From: Psococerastis gibbosa
Taxonomy: Eukaryota; Arthropoda; Insecta; Psocodea; Psocidae
Direction of reading: 5' to 3'
NCBI GenBank assembly: GCA_963971405.1
Contig: OZ020492.1
Coordinates: 10,218,151-10,282,150, forward strand
Length of the DNA stretch: 64,000 nucleotides
In this document: positions 1-12,250 of the stretch, one piece after another
Numbering within the stretch: position 1 is the first letter of the stretch
Layout: the number at the start of each line of letters is the position of its first letter
Position numbers and translations under genes: made by a program
The notes under the pieces: generated by a model
What the model saw: only the letters and a program-made list of their open reading frames with translations
Database searches by the model: none
What the model was told of the DNA's origin: nothing

Positions 1-983
1 TAAGGCCAACGAACTCTTTGCTAAATAATACTACACCATTGCCATTAACCCAAATTCCAACACACGGGGTCCACTCTAATTGTTCGATGACTATGAGGCC
101 CTGCGGCCCCTGTCTCTAAAGAATAATATCACAACTATTGCAATGTGCGATAGGTCTAAATGAATAAATTAACTAAATGGTGGGTAGTCCATCTTTACCA
201 TTATCTTGTAGCCTTCTAGGTCTGCCATATGATTTTTTTATTTTTTTTAAATTATACATACATACATATTATATGGATACGTATACATATGCATTAGCTA
301 CTTGCCATTTTGCGTTGTTCCCGTTAATATCCCATGGAGGTTTCGTTTATATAATTATTGTAAGATGTCTGTTGATCGCGTAACACTTTACTCAGCTTAC
401 AGTTTTTTTTCTGCTCTGACGTATGGGTGAACTCAGTGTACTTTTATCATGGTGAATGTGCTCCAATTGACGTAACGTCGTAGTCTAATGGGTATTAGGG
501 TATTGACGTCACTTCATTCTGTAGAGACAAAACTGCCAGGATTGACAACAAGATCAATGGAAAGGAGATATCACAATCCTCATTGGCTTACTAACTATTT
601 AGTACTTATTAACATATATTTATGGTGATGTATTTTTATACCTGTATGTGTAAATCAATTCAGGTAAGGTGTTGGGATGTGTCTAAAGTCAGCAATTTGG
701 GAACAACCCTTTAATTCTTGTAAAACTTTGCGTTTTCATTTTGGGAACCACATTTTCAGACATATCCGCACGTAAAAAAAAACTTTCTTGACCCTCGAAT
801 AATAATCAAAATGCCGGAACAAAATCAAAAGTAAAAAAAAAAAAAAAAAAACAGTGGCCGTTGTCTAACTCTAAAGATCAGATATTTGAAAACCAAAGTT
901 CTGCAATTTTTTTATTAGGGTTGATTCCTAATTAGAATTTCAAAAGTATTTCTAACACTTTTTTATTTTATTCTGATCTTTAG
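1..983 (+). other. Lim1: Intron 5' of the first visible Lim1 exon
   Basis: No LIM-domain exon can be read here, so the window opens inside an intron. It ends in a pyrimidine-rich stretch and an AG at 982-983 that serves as acceptor for the homeodomain exon; the in-frame TAG formed by that acceptor shows coding cannot continue leftwards. A perfect CRE palindrome TGACGTCA lies at 504-511 and a 19-base A run at 833-851. I recognise nothing else. Confidence 0.75.
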
Positions 984-1124
984 AAACCGACTACGGCAAA
1001 AACAGCTATTAAGGGGAGACAGTTGGATATATTAAAAGCGGCGTTCGAAAAGACTCCAAAACCAACGCGGCAAGTAAGAGAACAGCTTTCCCGAGAAACT
1101 GAACTTCCCATGAAAGTTATACAG
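984..1124 (+). CDS. Lim1: Lim1/Lhx1/5 homeobox exon: homeodomain residues 1-46
   Basis: This 141-nt exon encodes 47 residues (phase 0 at both ends) and is flanked by ..TTTAG and GTAAAT. It covers the homeodomain N-terminal arm, helix 1, helix 2 and the first part of helix 3. The core [15 protein letters not shown] followed by [12 protein letters not shown] matches the Lim1/Lhx1/5 class, where the family has TPKPTRHIREQL and ETGLNMRVIQ. Joined to the exon at 21447 it gives an uninterrupted homeodomain with the family's intron position between residues 46 and 47. Lim1 proteins are nuclear transcription factors with two LIM zinc-finger domains in front of the homeodomain; in animals they act in head, nervous-system and appendage patterning. 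The LIM exons lie left of the window. Odd points: residue 5, almost always Arg, reads Lys; the arm (PTTAKTAIK) lacks the usual basic residues at 2 and 3; residue 39 is Glu, not Gly. Confidence 0.95.
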
Positions 1125-1197
1125 GTAAATTAGATTTTAGCGTTGCTGTTAAAAGTTATATAGATAGAGCTACTAGTATTATTATTATTTTGAAAAC

Positions 1198-2290
1198 CTT
1201 TTTAGTCACCTATAGACCTATTTGTTGCAACCCATTGAACCTGCTGGTAGCCTCTGCTCCCTTGGCACTATATGTTTTACGCATATTTATGGAAGACCCG
1301 GCGGCGACTTGCTGATACGCTATCAGGTCCCTGCCATCCGCCCGGGAAAGTGTCACAACTTTAGGGCTTCCATAAAAATTATTTTTATTATTATTATTTA
1401 GCAGACCTTTTTAGTCTCCTAGGCCTATTTATAGTAGCTCATTAAACCTGGTCCTGCTAGCGACCCCATTGCTTACCTACATTACATTAGGTAGAAGAAA
1501 ACGCTACTGGGCATGTTGTCAGACGCTGGTAGCCTCTGCTCCTTTGGCACTATGTTTTACACATATTTATGGGAGACCCCGTGGCGACTTGCTGATAGGC
1601 TGTGACTGTCAGGTTTCTGCCAACCACCAGTCGCGGAAAGCGTCAGAACTTTTGGGTTTCCATAAATATTACATAGATAGAGCTCCTATTATTATTTTGA
1701 ATACCTTTTTAGTCACCTAGGCCTATTTGTAGTAGCTCATTGAACCATGTCCTGCCAACGACCCCATTGCTTACCTACATTACATAAGTTAATGGAAAAC
1801 TCGGTTTGGTGCCCATTCCATTGACCGGCTAGGGCTATTTCCAAAAACGGTGACGTGGTAGCAGACATTCAAGACTTAGGTAGCGTTTCCACCGACCTCG
1901 CATTGCAGATTGCAAATGACATTGACGGGAATGTTTGTTTTCTTTTTATAGAAATCTATTAAAATGTTTGTAATTAACATATCCCATGAAGCCATTTTCT
2001 AATTTTAGTTTGTTTGTTTGTTTGTGATTCTACTGTATGATCATTGATCAATTTTAACTATGGCATAGAGGAAAATAAACATTTCCGTCAATTCTGCAAT
2101 GCGAGGTCGGTGGAAACGCCACCTAAGTCTTGAATGTCTGCTACCACGTCACCGTTTTTGGAAATAGCCCTAGCCGGTCAATGGAATGGGCACCTTAACG
2201 AGCATGTTGTCTGACGCTGGTAGCCTCTGCACTATGTTTTACACGTATTTACGGAAGACCCGGTATGGCGACTTTCTGATAGATGACATG
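1198..2290 (+). repeat. Family J: three tandem units, the third interrupted
   Basis: The motif CCTTTTTAGTC recurs at about 1198, 1406 and 1703, and GCTGGTAGCCTCTGC at about 1241, 1527 and 2217. The middle unit is full length (about 297 bp). The first lacks roughly 90 bp. The third is split by the foldback element at 1808-2194; the extra spacing equals that element's length. Each unit has an ATT-rich joint, as expected of a mobile-element tail. Confidence 0.75.
1808..2194. mobile_element. Foldback MITE, family N, copy 1
   Basis: This is a non-coding element with inverted ends of more than 100 bp. It begins GGTGCCCATTCCATTGACCG and ends with the complement, CCTAGCCGGTCAATGG then AATGGGCACC. 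The arms also carry ACGGTGACGTGGTAGCAGAC and its complement. A unique AT-rich centre separates the arms. A second full copy lies at 60809-61194. It is inserted into repeat J. Confidence 0.9.
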
Positions 2291-2931
2291 CGTAAAACAT
2301 AGTGCCGAAGGGTACCAGCGTCTGAAAATATTGCTGATCACGAATCGAGCAGTGGTAAAAAAAGGACCCTCTACCAGTCCTTAGACCTACACATTCGACA
2401 GGTTGCCTTGCACAGTATTTTTTTAAATTATTTTCAACTTCTGAGGTTTGTGGTTCCTATGTTTCAGTTGACAAGGTAAATAATTCTTCCTTTCGACCCT
2501 TTTGGCCTTCTCTATCTCCATTATTTTAATTTTCCGTATATAATCAGACAGCCAGATGGGTGTCACTTAATTCAATCTACGAGAGAGTCGATTATCAAGT
2601 TAACCACTGTTTCGATTATCATTGAACTGAACTTGGGTCTTTTTTAAAAACAAAACGTTATAGGCCCGCATAACATTAAGATTTTTTCCTTTACATTATG
2701 TATGGTTCTAAAAAAATCCGTTGCGCAATTGGTAACCGGCGATGTGCTGGTTAACTGGCTGCGCTCAGGACTGAAGGTCAGGCAAGAAGCGGTCAAACCA
2801 ATCCAAAAATTGATTTTCAGTAATTAAAAAACTTAATAACGTTATTATGAAAATGAAATTTTTTATCAAACAGTAAGTCTATTCAATTTTGAAAATACCT
2901 TCGTTAATACTCGTAGGTTGCCCTCTGAACC

Positions 2932-2945
2932 CCCCCCCCCCCCCC
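2932..2945. repeat. Poly-C run
   Basis: A pure C tract of about 14 bases; similar runs recur inside the TIR elements below, but here no inverted ends could be found. Confidence 0.8.
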
Positions 2946-3020
2946 GCGCAGATCTGTCATTGATTGGAATCCACCTTGACCTAGTCAGTTTGTATTGCTT
3001 TGCTATTTATAAGTTAGTAT

Positions 3021-3330
3021 ATTGCCCTCCTATTTATACGTTAGTATAAGGAAACATTTATGATGATCGAAATTTTCGATTTAAAGATTTTAACGGGTTT
3101 ATACTTTTTGAGGTCCCAGGAACTATAAAAGGCAATTTTATGAAATGTTTGTCAGTCTGTCTGTAACTCGACTTGGGGATGAAATTCGGCAAGTAGGTTC
3201 AAAAAATCCTGTCCAGAGGTTTTTTCTCATTTTTTGGATTACCCTGACAATAATGAAATGATGAATAATTTATTTTCTTCTCAAAAACAGATCCGAAGAT
3301 TTCTTTTAAATTCACATTAATTTTAGAACT
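3021..3330 (+). repeat. Family I interspersed repeat, copy 1
   Basis: Landmarks shared with 34790-35075, 37790-38055 and, reversed, 31975-32095 and 39160-39545: CCTATTTATACG, GGTCCCAGGAAC, AATGTTTGTCAGTCTGTCTG, then GGATTTAAATGAAATTTGGC-like text. No coding capacity seen. Class unknown. Confidence 0.6.
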
Positions 3331-3544
3331 TATTAACCCACTGAATCGCATATCCCTTTGATTAGTTCAGGGTATAAAAAATAAAAAAGGCTCAATCTTC
3401 ATGAAACAAGACTTAAAAAATGTTTTTCTGGGGAACTTTTCTATTGATGCTTGCTAACTTCATAGGTATGCTTTAGGTGCTAAATAGAGTAACAAAACAG
3501 AATAGGTTCCTCTCCCAAGACAGGTTTTGGATTTGAGGAATTTT

Positions 3545-3660
3545 TTTTTCTATTTTGACGCACAACTACCCCCACCCCCAAAATGGGCTGGAATCGTCTC
3601 TCTGTATCAGTCCTTGCCCACATGCCCCCCCCCCCCCCCAAGATCAGGGGCTGGAGATCG
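3545..3660. repeat. C-rich fragments of hAT-like TIR elements
   Basis: CACAACTACCCCC followed by AAAATGGGCTGGAATCGTC parallels 37235-37290 (CACAACTACCCCC then TATGGGCTGGATCCGTCCCTG). A second C run and GGGGCTGGAGATCGTC follow. Ends and target duplications are not resolvable, so these look like decayed copies. Confidence 0.4.
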
Positions 3661-4699
3661 TCCAGAAATATTCTGCTAGCCCTATGCGGTTACAACGGAA
3701 ATCGTGACGGGGAGGATTGTCCGTTTGTACTGTAACAGAATACGTATAGCAAATAAATTAAAAACAAATAAGTACTGACAGACTTACGATAGGTGTGTTC
3801 CTGGGGTGGGAAATTTCTACGGGGACCATCCTCTTCAAAAATTCCTCTTTTCTCCTTATTTCACACAATTTTCCTGCAATCCCCCAAAAACATAATGCTA
3901 TATGCTAATTCAATTTTTAAATCTTCGGCGCTTACAAATGTTATGAGCCGATGTAGGCAACGCCCTTTCATTGACCCGTAGGAGTAAAATGCTTTCAGCT
4001 AATACATGTCACTAAGACAGCTACAACAAGAAACCTATTATCTTTTATAATAACCAAACTTAATACGGTTGAACGAATTTATTTTAGCATAAAAATAAAA
4101 ATACAATGTCTGAAATTTTAATAATTATTAATTTTTTACTCTAACCTTTGTGCTATTTTACATGTAACGACGTGAGAACGGATAGTCTTCTATGAAGTGT
4201 AAAGGGTTTTGGCTGATAAAAATCTATACTTGGCAGTTGACAGGCGTTTGTTGTCATCAAGCACCACCCTCTTTCTTTTGATCGGTGTTCTCTCGGTGGT
4301 ATTGTTCCTAGTGCTATATTTTTATCTCGACAGTAAAATCAAACCAGCTTATTATACAGGGGGACCAATGGTAAATTTTAATTTTGGTTATCTGCATGGG
4401 AGATATTGAGGAGCTGATTCTGTTGCTTGGGAAAGTTTTTAGTAGAAGGTGAGATGACTTGAAAGAAAATCAATAACAAGATATCCAGAATCGCATTTGG
4501 GGTCCTTGAGGGGGGGGGGTGTCAGCAGTTAACTCCCTCCCTAAGCTTTTCTAAATAAGGAAATCATAATTATTATATATATATATAATTATTTTAAGGG
4601 CACTTGAATAGGCTATATATACCGTATGTGACCAATTGTCAATTGCCTCAAAACACCTAGTTTTATGTCTGGTACAGACAAAGGGGTTCCAATTTTTTT

Positions 4700-4745
4700 T
4701 TAAATGAGGCGCGGGACTCTTTCGAGTATTTGCGCCGGTGTACGG
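4700..4745. repeat. Half copy of the short hairpin element (see 18697)
   Basis: GAGGCGCGGGACTCTTTCGAGTATTTGCGCC matches one arm of the palindrome at 18697-18748 (key core GCGGGACTCTTTCGAG). It abuts the tail of repeat D copy 1. Confidence 0.6.
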
Positions 4746-4998
4746 CGTTAGTAGTAGTAGTAGAATGGTTGGACACAGTCCCAGGCCACGGTGTGGGCCC
4801 ATAGGACAGTGGACCTCCTGATTATAGTGGATTCCGAACCACTTGGGAAACACAGTGAAGTCACACGATTAGTTCCGAGGTGACCAGGACAAGTCCTACC
4901 ATGTTTCCCTGCCGGCACTGTGCACACGACCAAGTTATCTGCATCTTTGAACCTGCTCTGGTCCGCTGGATTCAACATGGTATGGCGGCCGGCCCACT
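4738..4998 (-). repeat. Family D interspersed repeat, copy 1
   Basis: On the minus strand this runs from GGCCGGCCGCCATACC through TTGAATCCAGCGGACCAG to a (CTA)n tail at 4748-4762. About 200 bp are nearly identical to 14600-14805 on the plus strand, making an inverted pair about 10 kb apart within one intron. The simple-repeat tail suggests a retroposed (SINE-like) element. Confidence 0.8.
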
Positions 4999-5204
4999 GA
5001 CTACGGCGTTAGGTCCTCGACCTTTTGTCGTTTGTATTTGGAAATATAAGCTCGAAGTAGTATAGTTTCACACACTTCTAACTATTATTTTGTTTTTGTT
5101 TGTGTTTTTATTGAATTAAGGAAGCTTTAGGACAATACTGACAACACTAGTCTTAAGAATCTTGATTATTGTAATACTAACCATTCCTTGCCTTGCCTGT
5201 GTTA

Positions 5205-5266
5205 GCCCATAGAAGACTTTCTAGTCTAATGGTTCGCCCAGGTAAAAATAAAGTCGTTATTTATTT
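5205..5266 (+). repeat. Retroposon 3'-tail fragment
   Basis: AATAAAGTCGTTATTTATTTATT is the kind of 3' end seen in the SINE families of this window (compare 35690 and 19700). Only the tail is recognisable. Confidence 0.35.
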
Positions 5267-7423
5267 ATTCTAACTATTGTATTTTCTTTAGCTAGTCCCT
5301 TTGGTGTCGAGAGGAATTTTTGAAAATATGGGACATTTTGGCGTCCTAAGCCTCTCTCTGGGGACATTAGGACTCACTGGTTGGAAGCGGGACCCTAAGC
5401 ACAACTGAGTTGCATAAAAGGGATTAAAGGGATGCAACTGATGCAACTAAATACCACCTCAAATTTTTAATATACAAGAAAAAATGAAATAGACTCTCCT
5501 GAATCCTATAGAGCCTTCTAGAACTGAGCTTCTGATGATTCTGAGGCTGAAAACGATGCCGAAACCTAAAAGCATACGAAACGATACGCGACCTGACGCG
5601 ACACTGTGTGGGCTAAGACGTATGACCGTTGAGAATACCCCTATTGTATCATATCGCTTGAAGACCCATGTCTCGACCTAGTCCCTCGCAAAGGTTTTCA
5701 GCCTGTCAGTTCTGTCGCTAGGCAACAAAGCCGGGAGGGTGAAACCTCTCATAAAGGTACAGAAAAACACCATAGGTTGGGAATACGCGTGATGCATGTT
5801 AGGACAGCTGTCAGAAATCATGGTTCAGAGTAAACCTGTTCTACAGGGGGCCATACAAGTTGAGGCGGAGACTAAGCGAGGAGAACAATGAGAGAATAGG
5901 TATGAAGGAAGGCTTGGGCCCTTGTTGAAGTACCTCAGCGCTATACGAGCATGAAATTTTGACGCATGCATTCGGCCTATATAAACTTGATATGGTAATA
6001 AGTCCAGTCGTAAATCATTATTATACTATCGTGGAAGACAATCCAGCCGCATAGTTGTGTGTGTGTGTGGATGATTTTTATAAGTGTGATTTTACATGCT
6101 ATAAATATTCCTCAACACTGAGAAAAAATGGTGAGCTGCAATTTTTAGAGAACTGGACAGAAAACTCCTTAAGACGTGCCCAGCTCTTGTCAATAGCAGA
6201 GGTCCACCAGATTATTGTATTGGCCTGCAAGAAACCAGATGGTGGGAGCCTAATGCTATAATTGAAGAAGAGAACTGGACTGAATGAAATGAAAGGTCGA
6301 GGCAACCTAAGTGGTACCTTACCTCAAGTGTTAAGGTAAAACCGGCTGCTGGGAATGTTGCAGATCACAAGATCCCAGAGATGCCAAGAAGACGATCCCC
6401 TATCATTCCTCAAGACTAGACTATCAACGGGACAGGCCAGCATAGGTTTCTTTTTAAATTGTCTTATAAACTGACTGAAATACTCCCAGTGTGACATGAT
6501 CAAGTTTTTAATAAATCATGTATCGAAAACCATAGTAAATATTATTTAAGTCAATGATTTGTAACACCCCTGGTATATAACCTGGAATATATTTTTAAAA
6601 TGTCAATTTTGTGCCAAAATCTAAAGAAACAACACTCTGGTTTTAATTAATTAACCACAATTGTTTTTCTCGAGTTGAAATACCGTCTAATGAGGATGTA
6701 GGCGTTTTATACTGTAGCAAAACTTTTAATTTACGGTTTCAACACCCCCCGGAATATATTATATAAGATATTGTAACGATTGTGGCCTAGACCTGACCCC
6801 CTCCCCCCTCCAGTCCGGTAGATGCCCACGCCCTTGCATTGCGTCAACTGACGAGAAAACGGGTCAATACAGTACTTCACCGTTTGAACTAGTGAGTGAC
6901 AGTATATTTAGATTCTAAAAAAATAGAAGAATACACATTTAGGGAAACAATTGAAAAATGACATAATTGTTGTTGCATTCCGATCCCGCCAAAAAAAATT
7001 GTGCTGGCTTTAGAAGCTGAGACGTTATAAACCCGTGAAGGTTCCGTCACTGTTCTTTCTCTACGTGATGCGGAGAGAGAGCAATTTAAAATTTGGCCAG
7101 CATACAACAGCTGATGCATTGTAAAATGTTATCTTGACACCTCGTTGGGCCGTTGGCGTATTAAATCTTCTGAATTTTTTTTCAACATTTTAATTAGCTG
7201 GGGAATGAAGAAAAATTCTTTTTTTGAATTCTGGAAGAAAAGTGGGTTTGAATTATGTGGTGGGCTACATACTGTGGTATTGTGTACTTCTTAGAGGTTG
7301 CAAATATGATTTAGGAAAAGTATAGGTTCCATTTTATAATTTAATTGATTTCCACCTATAATTTTTGGAGCCATATTAGTAATACTGTAGGAAGGGCTGG
7401 ATTTATGTTTTCTCCGCCCATGG

Positions 7424-7579
7424 CAAGGGCGGATCCAGCCGAAAATTGGGGGTGGGGGGGGGGGTCACAAGTTTTTTGTAAGTTTAAAAGGTATTTTTTT
7501 TTGTTGAAAAGTTGAGTATTCAGGTATCTTATGTTTTTACTATGAATGACCCCCCCCCCCCCCCGTGGATCCGCCATTG
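7424..7579. mobile_element. hAT-type MITE with G and C runs
   Basis: Inverted ends CAAGGGCGGATCCAGCC and GTGGATCCGCCATTG, with an exact 8-bp target duplication GCCCATGG at 7416-7423 and 7580-7587. The interior holds a long G run near the left end and a C run near the right end. At 156 bp it has no coding capacity. The 8-bp duplication fits mobilisation by a hAT transposase. Confidence 0.92.
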
Positions 7580-8300
7580 GCCCATGGGCACATGAAACGC
7601 TGCCCACATGAAACGCAGCTAACCCTTCCTCCCCATAGCTGGCGGCGACCAAAGGTTCGGGGTTGAAATTGGATTATTTACGTGTTTTTGGTATTGAATC
7701 GTGTCATAATATAGTAACTAGTACAATATAATAAAATAATTTAATTATATCCGAAAATGAGGAATCATGAAAATGCTGGAAAATGCGGGACTTCATTCCA
7801 CGATTCACTGGGGGATCCTGTCATTATCTACATTTGTGCAGATGTTATAACATGGTGCCCCGGAAAGGCATAGATTGTCGGCTCGAGTCCCGTATTGTCC
7901 GGTTTTTTGAATTCTCCTATTTTCTGATATTTATCCAGAGGGCTTTGCCTCTACATCGCAAGTCAATTTAATGTTAATTTTTTATTATAAACGAAGCCCC
8001 TATATACAGTTTGTAGTAGTGGCACCTCCACATTCTCTACCTACCTCACAGTGGACAGACAAAAATATAAATGCTACATCAATGTCATCAGATGTAAAGA
8101 TTGGTATAATTCTTAGCCCAGTGCCCTACAGACATTTTTATTTGATTGAGGACTCTAAAATTAGTGTAAGTGATGCGTGTATAGATAATTGGTACGGCGC
8201 GTAATGGGCCCTAAATCCACGGGACCCGCGCTATTTACACTCCATACAGTTCAATTCATAAATGTCAGCGCCTAGCCAGTGTCGTAACTAGCTATCATTT

Positions 8301-8366
8301 GCAGTGTAGTGGTAATGACACTGACTTTTACCCGAAAGTTTAGTGGTTCCCATCCCATGCCGGAGA
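8301..8366 (+). repeat. Decayed SINE-A tRNA-like head
   Basis: GCAGTGTAGTGGTAATGACACTGACTTTTACCCGAAAG resembles the family A head (TAGAGTAGTGGTAC...TTTCACCCGAAAGG); the B-box region and body are degraded or missing. Confidence 0.5.
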
Positions 8367-8369
8367 TAA

Positions 8370-11300
8370 TACTTCGAAGGGCTTAGTTGTGAAATTTTGG
8401 AACTATTTGCTGTTGTTTTTTAGATTTAATGTTTTAGGGTGGCTCACACCATTGTTGGTATGTATGTATGACCTTGGAGTCGGGACCCAGGCCAAAATTT
8501 AGGTCCATAGATCCCCCAGACATACTAGTCGAGTTATTGGTAAGGGGAATAGGAAAATTCAGAATTACAATTAATACGGATTCCTTCAGATTTCACTATC
8601 CCTAGTTTTACCACCATAGCCACCCTAAATTGTAATGTAAGGCGGTTGGTCTCGAATAGACGCAGTTATAGAGACCAATAATCATTTGTAGTAACCGGGT
8701 GCACTATTTTGAGTAAGTTTTGCTGCGCAAGAGTTTGTTTCCACAGGCTGTGGCCAATGCGGCGGCGTTTCAATAAGAATAACAGCACACTTTATTAGTC
8801 TTTCAAACCTCAGAAGAAGTCTTTTGCTATGCAAATAAGTGGAGCCTTAAAGCCTGAATGTACGATAATGTGTTTCAGGTGGCTAGACGTTACACGAATC
8901 TCCTGATCTTAACGGGCAATTGAATACCTTTTATAGCGGCCTAATTCTCGTTCATCCCCATAAAAAAGGGCCCCCCGCTGTGCACTGAAAAGGCACCCCG
9001 ACATTTTTGAACAGGGGGTGACACCCTACCGGCAAGTGTTGCCAGAACACAAAGAATTGCATGTGTGGGTCGAGGTATACAGACAAGGGTTCGCTCGCGC
9101 TGTAGGGGGTGGGAACCACCCCCTGACCCCTTATTGTTTTGTGTCAATGTTCGGTCTGGAGCCTCGCGGCGCCAAGGGCATTTTGAACTTGTTTTTTGTT
9201 CAAAGTCAGTATTGATTTATTATGATTTTGTAACATCATTTTTACCTATGGCTGTCCTTGTTTTATTGCAATTTATGTTTTATAAATGTGCGAATATCTT
9301 TATTTTCACCCTTTCCCCCTTTTGTCCTGTTGGATTCTAGGTCTATGTCCGTAATTAAATTGTTATCAATATTGTTTACTTCTTCCACGGCGCTAAAAGC
9401 CATGACTGAGGCGAATCGGAGTTTAAGGCAGCCATCACAATATATATCAAAGTGCAGATATTCTATCGAATGTGTCCTCACTGATAGGCCTATATATCTC
9501 AAACAATAGATATTTCTTGAGATATTTACATTTTCTAGATATTTAAATTTTCAGAAAATTCAAACACTGAGAAAAATCGCCTTAAAACACGCGTTAGATT
9601 TTATGATGTTTTCATTGAGTATTTCTGTGAGTCACCGTGATATTCGGTGGTACGTCGTGATACTATAAGACTCAATAAGTATCAAGGTGATAATCGAGGG
9701 GTAACGGGGTGAAAACAACATGTGATAAAGTGACTATTTAGTCACCTAGGATCTAAACGTGTGTGTATAAATATGCATCATGGTTCATGGTGACTACAGG
9801 ATCTCCCTAGGTGACAAGCATGGCTCGGCAAGGTGTAATTTCCCCTTGATCCATGACGATAGTATATTCACTTGAAACAGCATGAATACAAGTACAAGAT
9901 GATGTTTCCATCATGCGTTATAGTGGTTATTTATTCGCCATGTAACTTCTTGTCTTGAACGTTTAGGAAAACACTGCTAAACATCTTGTATTGCTTCGAG
10001 TTAGCGTTTTATTACTAAACGTTGAATTATTTTCCCCAATCACAGCAATACAAAACGAGTACATCATGTTTGTGTTGTTTACGTCCAATAGCTCACTGAC
10101 TTGGTGGGCAAATTTAGCGTTCTGCAGCTTGGTGTGGGCGTCAGGCTGTTACTGAGTGAATAATTTGGAAAAGTTACGTCACAGTCGTATTACTAGCTAT
10201 TCATTCGACATGTTCCAAGGTGTTAGAGAAGAAAAATGACGTCACATGGGTATTAGTTAGGCTTCCACCAACAGCATTGCACGGCTGGTCAATGCTGAAA
10301 GTAACATTTTACCATGAATGCTGGCGTGGCATATTATATATTATATATTGGATCATATATTGATACATTTCAAGATTTGACAGGAACGCCTTTAGTCAAT
10401 ATCCTAGTATGTCCTCCAATGACCTCAAGTACCCGATTACAACAACTTTATTGGGCTACCCGCAACTTAGTGAGACAACTTAAGAGGTTAATCGTATACA
10501 TTCATCAAAAATGGTTACTGGCCATCATCATGTACAAATTATAATCCACAAAGCAATAATAATGTAATAAATGAACAAAATCCGAAATCAGGGTATGCTA
10601 TATCTCTACACGTTTCACAGATATCTTATACACTGAGTAACAGGGCAGTCGCCCAGAATCATGCTGGTACGTTCTGCGTCACGAGGCTTTCACCTAGTAT
10701 AAGTAGATTCACAGTATGCAACTCAATGCTTTCGTTATGGCGGCAATAAAATACCGCCAATTTTAAATTGCCAAACTTTTATTTCAATTTTTTTCTGCTT
10801 AAATATGAAATGTTAAACGGTGAGCCAAGGGTCAATAAAACAGAAAACAGTAAAAGAATCAAATTTCAGCAATTTCAACTTCATATTTTGTCGCTATGTA
10901 TTTTTCAGACCCTTCGTATATTGGTGTATAAATTCGCGTAACATAACTTTCATCTCATAAACGATGCCCGGGTTATTACCGTAGGTAACTCCGACGAATG
11001 TTACCCCACATGATTGAATCACGTGAAATTTGGTTGAATTCTCCATTTCCATTGAATAAGTATTCAGAATATTAACAAATTTAGAGTCAAAATGGGGAGG
11101 GGGATCTAGACGAGACCCATCCCTAAATTAATAAAGTAAAATAAGTCATGGATGTCTACGGTTCACGGGCTCGCCGCTAACTAATTATTGTAATGCTTTT
11201 TTTTTTTTTTTTTTAAGAACAATAACTGTCTGGGATACCCCTATATTGGTGGCAGGGTTGTAGTACTATACGGCAGTGGTCAGGCCGTCATGGGACCGTT

Positions 11301-12060
11301 GTTTTAGCGTGTATTTTCATATATTAATGGTTTCCGTAATGGTCAAACCATATTTGATGATGGTATTTGCTAGTAGGCATCTCCTTTGTCATCGAGGAAT
11401 TGTCCTAGCTCCCTGTAAAGAACGGGTTCTGGTGTGTAAAAGTGTCGAAATCGTAATGAGTACTCAACGACACGGGCCAATAATGTTGTAGTCAAATGCA
11501 AGGCATTTTAAACTTCAAAACTTAATGAGAGCTCCAAATTTGGCCTGTATCGCTGGATTGGAATGGCGTCTAAATCACACACAATAATGTGATGTCTCTT
11601 AGTGCTCAGTGATTATCGTTGAACTCATTATGTATTACGCGTACATGTCTCAGTAACTCGATGCTGAATTAAAATCGCCATGAACCATAACGCAAAAATG
11701 AATGAAAACCGTTAGAAGCCAATTTAGCACCTTATTTACGATGTTTTCACTTAAAATAAGACGCTGGAACGTTCTAGAATGTTCTCGACGTTTCAATCCA
11801 CCAATTGGAGTGCCTGTTACAAACAAATTATGTATCCGCGATTCTGATTGGTCACCGTCAATTGCATAACATCAGCGGCATCAGCTCAGCTCATCGCGTC
11901 ATTTGCGGTGGATGACATTAGCGTTGGAGTCAACATTAGTGTTTTTATTTTATTTAATAATTTCAACATGGAAATGTGGTTGTGTTCCTGTGCGTTTGAT
12001 TTACGATAGGTATCTCCTTTTGCCTCTCCAACCGACATTGCTAATTATGTAAAGCAATTC
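8370..12060. other. Repeat-poor intron block
   Basis: Apart from low-complexity runs (for example a T run near 11200) I see no coding exon and no copy of the window's repeat families in about 3.7 kb. Its sparseness next to repeat-dense flanks makes it a candidate regulatory part of the Lim1 intron; that is inference only. Confidence 0.4.
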
Positions 12061-12069
12061 AGTAGTATA

Positions 12070-12250
12070 ATCTGAAAGCGTGCTTCCAAACGTTTCGTCA
12101 AAATTTGCGGCCGACATTATCAGTGGAACTTGACTAGACTTTTAATATACCGTATCAACTTAGGCGTAGGCTATCCTACGCAGTGCCACTGTCCCTCTGA
12201 TGATGTCGACCTTAGATATTGACGAAACGCTTGAAAGTACAGCGATATTA
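12070..12250. mobile_element. Foldback G, short copy
   Basis: The left arm TCTGAAAGCGTGCTTCCAAA CGTTTCGTC and the right arm GACGAAACGCTTGAAAGTAC are inverted. The centre is collapsed to about 100 bp. It shares arms with 44262-44553 and 62542-62750. Confidence 0.75.

Noticed and set aside
4209..4409. 66-codon frame with a convincing membrane-spanning segment (FLLIGVLSVVLFLVLYFYL).
   Set aside because: It lies alone in the Lim1 intron; T-rich DNA often yields hydrophobic stretches. No second exon or homologue could be named.
6055..6305. Overlapping 68-codon frames on both strands.
   Set aside because: Short, no motif, no splice context; nothing supports coding.
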